Below are positions 63,460-64,000 of a DNA stretch of 64,000 nucleotides, piece by piece (position 1 is the first letter of the stretch; every line of letters starts with the position of its first letter). The position numbers were made by a program, and so were the translations under genes. Source of the DNA: Polytrichum commune (lineage: Eukaryota; Streptophyta; Polytrichopsida; Polytrichales; Polytrichaceae); assembly GCA_950295325.1 (NCBI GenBank), contig OX485806.1:22012001-22076000 (forward strand), written 5' to 3'. A model generated the notes under the pieces. That model was not told the DNA's origin and ran no database searches. It saw only the letters and a list, made by a program, of their open reading frames with translations.

Positions 63460-64000
63460 GTTAAATGCGCGGCAAAAGGGCCTCCTACCTAAAATGTCTG
63501 TCTACGTGTGCCTGTCAGCCACGTCGCCCACGAAGCCTACCTAGAATGTACCGCTCGCGTACATCCCAGGACACCGCACCGCCGCGACAGGACCGAAGAA
63601 AACCACGATTACACACAAAGACGACTCAACTCCGCCATTACGAACTGTAACCAGTCCCTCACCAACCTCGTAATGAACACAAGCCCCGTAACTGTAAGAA
63701 ATCGTAAAGAAACATGTAAGAAGTATCACGTAAGTTCTTCGCAATGTAATTGGTAAGGAATTGTCGCTTGAAGCTCTGCGTTTCCAGGCTCGGATCCTGC
63801 TGCGTTGTTTCCCCCAACCCGGCCTGGATCCTTGGGCCGCGGAATCGCTCCCTTTCTCTTTCTTTTTCTTCTCCTTCTTCTCCGTCTTCTTTATGGGTGT
63901 GCAAATCATCGTTCTGCACGAGCGATTGTGGGGTTAAGAGGGAGCTTTTATGTTTCGAGATGTTTTTTTTCCGTTTTTTTTCTTTTTATTTGTTGTGATG
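63460..64000 (+). promoter_or_regulatory. Possible promoter or leader of a plus-strand gene beyond the window
   Basis: Base composition shifts to GC- and CpG-rich at about 63460-63860. It is followed by a pyrimidine-rich stretch (ctccctttctctttcttttt and on to about 63890), a pattern typical of plant 5' untranslated leaders. No convincing coding exon starts before the window ends. Confidence 0.3.

Noticed and set aside
63541-63998. Overlapping open frames at the right edge
   Set aside because: They are low-complexity Ser/Arg/Lys frames across a CT-rich leader-like region without homology.
1-64000. CRISPR arrays, bacterial operons or prophage
   Set aside because: The genes are spliced plant nuclear genes; tandem repeats present are of transposon or microsatellite type without regular spacers.

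Overview
The window is nuclear DNA of a land plant. The evidence is four spliced protein-coding genes with plant-type GT-AG introns of about 130 to 1,070 bases, two U1 small nuclear RNA genes with plant-style promoters, and a large amount of decayed transposon and repeat sequence. The protein genes are a SHORT-ROOT type GRAS regulator, a mitochondrial aconitase, a secreted beta-propeller protein and the ALG13 glycosyltransferase subunit. The GRAS gene has three introns in its coding part, whereas SHORT-ROOT genes of flowering plants are usually intronless. That makes a non-flowering plant (bryophyte, lycophyte or similar) plausible, but the species cannot be named from the sequence.

Layout. 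Bases 1-6008 hold no recognisable gene, only diverged repeats and a 281-base fold-back element. The GRAS gene lies on the minus strand at 6009-9965 with a possible upstream exon or upstream reading frame at 10027-10362. A GC- and C-rich segment follows at 10.8-11.75 kb. Bases 11.7-26 kb are gene-free and built from MITE-like elements, tandem duplications and dispersed repeats. A degenerate tandem array (26.3-27.96 kb) leads directly into the aconitase gene (28021-36079, plus strand, 20 coding exons). After a 3.7-kb repeat-bearing spacer comes the beta-propeller gene (39788-44941, plus strand, 5 coding exons). Two U1 snRNA genes stand in tandem at 46093-46254 and 47176-47337, followed by ALG13 on the minus strand (48255-49367, 3 exons).

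From 49.4 kb to the end there is again no intact gene. The main feature there is a 1,981-base element with long inverted arms and a perfect 9-base target duplication (52447-54427, Mutator-like) that contains two further elements. Further on are a decayed retroelement RNase H region (about 59.1-60.1 kb, minus strand) and several dispersed repeats.

The genes do not form a pathway. They are independent housekeeping or developmental genes: the TCA cycle, N-glycan precursor synthesis, spliceosomal 5' splice-site recognition, transcriptional control, and an extracellular or secretory propeller protein of unknown role. All exon joins were made by hand from conserved family motifs, splice consensus and reading-frame continuity. 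In each of the four genes the coding lengths add up to whole codons.
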